64,000 nt of DNA from Methylobacterium sp. Leaf104 (lineage in GTDB: Bacteria > Pseudomonadota > Alphaproteobacteria > Rhizobiales > Beijerinckiaceae): contig NZ_LMMZ01000003.1 of the NCBI RefSeq assembly GCF_001422885.1, positions 102,927-166,926 on the forward strand, given 5' to 3'. A program made the translations under genes and the position numbers. A model generated the notes under the pieces. It was not told the DNA's origin and did not search any database. It worked only from the letters and a program-made list of their open reading frames with translations. Positions 61,657 to 64,000 of this stretch are shown one piece after another (the stretch's first letter is position 1; each line of letters begins with the position of its first letter).

Positions 61657-62355
61657 TCAGACGCACGGGCCTCCGTTCCGCAAGGCCCCGTCATGGATGG
61701 CGGAGGCCACGAGGGCGCCGGCCACGCCCCGGTGCCGTAGGGCCGCGATGTCCGCCGGCCCCCGCACGCCGCCCGCCGCGTAGAGGCGCGTCCCCGGGCT
61801 CGCCGCCGCCACCGCCGCCAGGCGGTCGAGGTCCGGCCCGGCCCCGACCCCGATCCGCCCGAGCGTCATCACGATGACGTCGCGCGGCCAGTGGGCCGGC
61901 GTCTCGTGCAGGGCGGCCGGTCCGAGGGGCTCGCCGTCCCGCGTGTCGAGGGAGAACACCGCCCGGTCGCCCAGGGCGCGCACGAGCGCGGCATCCGCCT
62001 GGCTCTCGCTGCCGAGCACCGGCCGGCCGAGCCCGGCGTCGAGGAAGGCCTCGACCCCGGCCGCCGCGGCGAATCCCGCATCGACCCAGAGGATGGTGCC
62101 GGGGCAGGCGGCCGCGATGGCGGCCAGGCTCGCGTGGTCGGGCGCGGCCCCGTCGACGATCGCGTCGAGGTCGGCCACGTAGAGGATCCGGGCCGGCACG
62201 GCCCCCAGGAGCCCGCGGGCCACGTCCGCCGGCGCCGATCCCTTTGCCAAGGGCGTGACGATCGGGGCATAGGAGGCGCGGTCCCCGGCCCGCGCCCGCA
62301 CCACGATTCCGTGGCGCAGGTCGATCACCGGAATGATCTCGAATTCGTCCGCCAT
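61657..62355 (-). CDS. HisA-like TIM-barrel protein in the H4MPT cluster
   Basis: 232 residues. Related to HisA/HisF: IIPVIDLRHGIVVRA (first catalytic Asp), LYVADLDAI, VFSLDTRDGEPL (second Asp) and YAAGGVRGPADIAAL (phosphate loop). Histidine genes are absent around it. HisA-like genes recur in H4MPT clusters and may act on a phosphoribosyl intermediate of the cofactor. It is convergent with fae and divergent (29 bp) from the ASKHA gene. Confidence 0.85.
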   Translation of the reverse strand: MADEFEIIPVIDLRHGIVVRARAGDRASYAPIVTPLAKGSAPADVARGLLGAVPARILYVADLDAIVDGAAPDHASLAAIAAACPGTILWVDAGFAAAAGVEAFLDAGLGRPVLGSESQADAALVRALGDRAVFSLDTRDGEPLGPAALHETPAHWPRDVIVMTLGRIGVGAGPDLDRLAAVAAASPGTRLYAAGGVRGPADIAALRHRGVAGALVASAIHDGALRNGGPCV

Positions 62356-62384
62356 CCGGCTTCCTCCCGCGTTCAGGCCCGCCC

Positions 62385-63470
62385 GTGACACCACCGTCTG
62401 GATCTCCCGCCTCTGGATCTCCCGCCGCGTCCGCAGACGCGCCGGTGATCGGCTGGGATCTCGGCGGGGTCCATGTCAAGGCGGCCCTCGTCCGCGACGG
62501 CCGCTTGGTCGACGTGGTTCAGGCGCCGTGCCGCCTCTGGCGCGGCCTGCCCGCCCTCGACGAGACCCTGGCGCAACTGCCCGACTGGGCGCGCGGGGCG
62601 GCCGACCACGTCGTCACCATGACGGGGGAACTCACCGATTGCTTCGCCGGGCGCACCGACGGGGTGCGGCAGATCTCCGCCTGGGCCGGGACGACCCTCA
62701 CCGGCCGGGTGCGGATCTATGGCGGACGCTCCGGCCTCCTCGCCCCCGCCGCCGCCGCGGCCCACGCCGCCGACATCGCCTCGGCGAACTGGCACGCCAC
62801 CGCGGCCCTGATCGGCCGCCACCTCGCCGAGGGGCTCCTCGTCGATATCGGCTCCACCACCGCCGACCTCATCCCGATCGCGGCCGGGGCGCCGGTGGCG
62901 GCCGGCTACAGCGACGCCGAGCGCCTGGAGACGGGGGAGCTCGTCTATACGGGCGTGGTGCGCTCGCACCTCGTGGCGCTGGCCGACCACGCCCCGTTCC
63001 GGGGCCGGCGCACCGGGCTGATGGCCGAGACCTTCGCCACGGCCGCCGACATCCACCGCATCCTCGGCGATCTGCCGGAGGGCGCCGACCAGCAGCACAG
63101 CGTCGACCTCAAGGGCAAGTCGATCCCCGAGAGCGAGACCCGCCTCGCCCGCATCGTCGGACGCGACCGGGACGAGGGCAGCGCCGCCGAGTGGCGCGCC
63201 CTGGCGGCCCATTTCGCCGAACGGCAGCTCCGGCTTCTGCACGATGCGGCCGGCCTGGTACTGTCGCGCCGGCCCCTGCCAGACGGGGCGCCCGTGGTGG
63301 TGTGCGGCGCCGGCCGCTTCCTGGCCGAGCGCCTGGCCGCGCGCCTCGGCCGGCCGGCCCTCGCCTTCACCGACCTCGTCGCCGGCCCCCGCGCCGAGGC
63401 CGGGGCCGACTGGGCCTCCACCTGCGGCCCCGCCGTCTCCGTGGCGCTGCTGGCCGCCGATCCCACCTGA
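62385..63470 (+). CDS. Hydantoinase/oxoprolinase-like ASKHA protein (H4MPT cluster)
   Basis: 361 residues from GTG 62385. After a Ser/Pro-rich start the ASKHA phosphate motif appears (VIGWDLGGVHVKAALV), then GLLVDIGSTTADLIPI (second ATP-binding loop) and PVVVCGAGRFLAERL. Related archaeal-type proteins occur in H4MPT and methanofuran clusters; reaction unknown. The N-terminus contains a perfect 15-bp tandem repeat (62397-62426, peptide SGSPA twice). Confidence 0.82.
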   Translation: MTPPSGSPASGSPAASADAPVIGWDLGGVHVKAALVRDGRLVDVVQAPCRLWRGLPALDETLAQLPDWARGAADHVVTMTGELTDCFAGRTDGVRQISAWAGTTLTGRVRIYGGRSGLLAPAAAAAHAADIASANWHATAALIGRHLAEGLLVDIGSTTADLIPIAAGAPVAAGYSDAERLETGELVYTGVVRSHLVALADHAPFRGRRTGLMAETFATAADIHRILGDLPEGADQQHSVDLKGKSIPESETRLARIVGRDRDEGSAAEWRALAAHFAERQLRLLHDAAGLVLSRRPLPDGAPVVVCGAGRFLAERLAARLGRPALAFTDLVAGPRAEAGADWASTCGPAVSVALLAADPT

Positions 63471-63493
63471 CGTCCTGAAGAGAGACCCCGCGC

Positions 63494-63694
63494 ATGAGTA
63501 CGCCGCAGAAACTCGCCCGCATCCTCGCCAGCCGCTCCGGCGGCGGCATCGAGCTGGCCCTCGCCACCGAATCCGGCCAGACCCTGCGGGTTCTGGCGAC
63601 GCCGGAGCAGATCGACATGCTGGTGGACGAACTCGAGGACATCCTGAACTCGCCGGAGGAGCCCGAATCTCCGGAGCCGCCGGCGGCGGCGTGA
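63494..63694 (+). CDS. Small unknown acidic protein, 66 aa
   Basis: MSTPQKLARILASRSGGG, then a beta-like stretch and an acidic helix (IDMLVDELEDILNSPEEP) with a Pro-rich tail. It follows the ASKHA gene by 23 bp and is probably co-transcribed. No family recognised. Confidence 0.65.
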   Translation: MSTPQKLARILASRSGGGIELALATESGQTLRVLATPEQIDMLVDELEDILNSPEEPESPEPPAAA

Positions 63695-64000
63695 GGTGCA
63701 AGGGGCCGCAGGCTCTCGTGGTCAGAGCTTGACAGCTCGGCCCAGCCCGCTTGTGCCCGCTCAGAGCCGCTCGGAAGGCCCGCTTCGCGGCAGCTTGGTA
63801 GAGGATGACCTACGTCCGGGTGGGGTGGTTTCCGGCCAGTCCGGTTTCGGGTGGCGAAATCCTCATGCGCGCGTTCGCCTAATCCCGCAGATCGGATTTG
63901 GGCGTGGGAGGCTTGAACGATTACTTCGCGGAGTGGATGTTCGGCGGCCCGAGATGCTGGAGGAAATCCGGCTTGCCGAGGCTCACTCCAGCGCTGCGGA
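63695..64000. other. Right-edge segment without a confident gene
   Basis: Codon structure is lost after 63694. On the minus strand a frame open from the edge ends at TAA (63921-63923) and encodes 25 residues ending GPPNIHSAK, which could be the C-terminus of a gene beyond the window. I see nothing else interpretable. Confidence 0.35.

Noticed and set aside
61657..62355. Assignment of the HisA-like gene as true histidine-biosynthetic hisA
   Set aside because: No other his gene is nearby, the sequence is divergent, and the position in the H4MPT cluster points to another role; only the family relationship is claimed.

Overview
This 64 kb window is high-GC alphaproteobacterial chromosome, almost certainly from a Methylobacterium-type (Methylobacterium/Methylorubrum) facultative methylotroph. 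The decisive evidence is a right half that carries, in one block, a lanthanide-type methanol dehydrogenase (xoxF-xoxG-xoxJ), a PQQ cluster with a fused pqqC/D gene, the tetrahydromethanopterin (H4MPT) formaldehyde-oxidation genes (fhcBADC, mtdB, mch, fae) and several archaeal-type H4MPT biosynthesis genes. The gene order matches my recollection of the Methylobacterium extorquens AM1 methylotrophy island.

Layout. 1-9 kb: the end of an unidentified gene, an AI-2E/PerM family membrane protein, then the very-long-chain acyl lipid A operon (acpXL, fabZXL, fabF2XL, fabF1XL, a FabG-like reductase, an SH3-like secreted protein, an alcohol-dehydrogenase-like gene, lpxXL). 9-21 kb: housekeeping and accessory genes (DUF1223 protein, outer-membrane beta-barrel protein, M29 aminopeptidase, DUF2218 protein, FAD-linked oxidase, FAH-family hydrolase, NUDIX protein), two identical tRNA-Gly genes each with its own terminator, a GlxA/FtrA-type AraC regulator divergent from a rhodanese, a lytic-transglycosylase/DUF2336 pair, NAD kinase and CutA. 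21-29 kb: a seven-gene minus-strand operon that looks like a C30 carotenoid glycosyl-ester pathway (two CrtN/CrtP-type oxidoreductases, a glycosyltransferase, an acyltransferase) with an embedded ABC-2 transporter and a secreted DUF2141 protein. 29-33 kb: RNA methyltransferase, MaoC hydratase, cation-efflux-like protein, phosphoesterase, small unknown protein, pterin dehydratase.

33-64 kb is the C1 region: a nitrate/taurine-type ABC transporter, a 660 bp regulatory region, xoxFGJ, an L,D-transpeptidase, folP-folB-folK, two secreted unknown proteins leading into pqqE, pqqC/D, pqqB and pqqA, a two-component system (probable mxbM/mxbD), fhcBADC, and divergently the beta-RFAP synthase, mtdB, an ATP-grasp gene, mch, a second ATP-grasp gene, a CitG-like gene, fae, a HisA-like gene and a hydantoinase-like ASKHA gene. 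Together they oxidise methanol in the periplasm (XoxF with PQQ, lanthanide and cytochrome XoxG), condense formaldehyde with H4MPT (Fae), oxidise it to formyl-H4MPT (MtdB, Mch) and release formate (Fhc), and they supply part of the PQQ and H4MPT needed.

No insertion sequence, prophage, CRISPR array or integron is visible. The most unusual structures are small ones: short tandem duplications at gene starts and gene junctions, some creating mini-ORFs that link a stop codon to the next start; an apparent CTG start; an active-site-deficient ketosynthase paired with an intact one; and hairpins between xoxF and xoxG and between pqqA and pqqB that could set their expression ratios.
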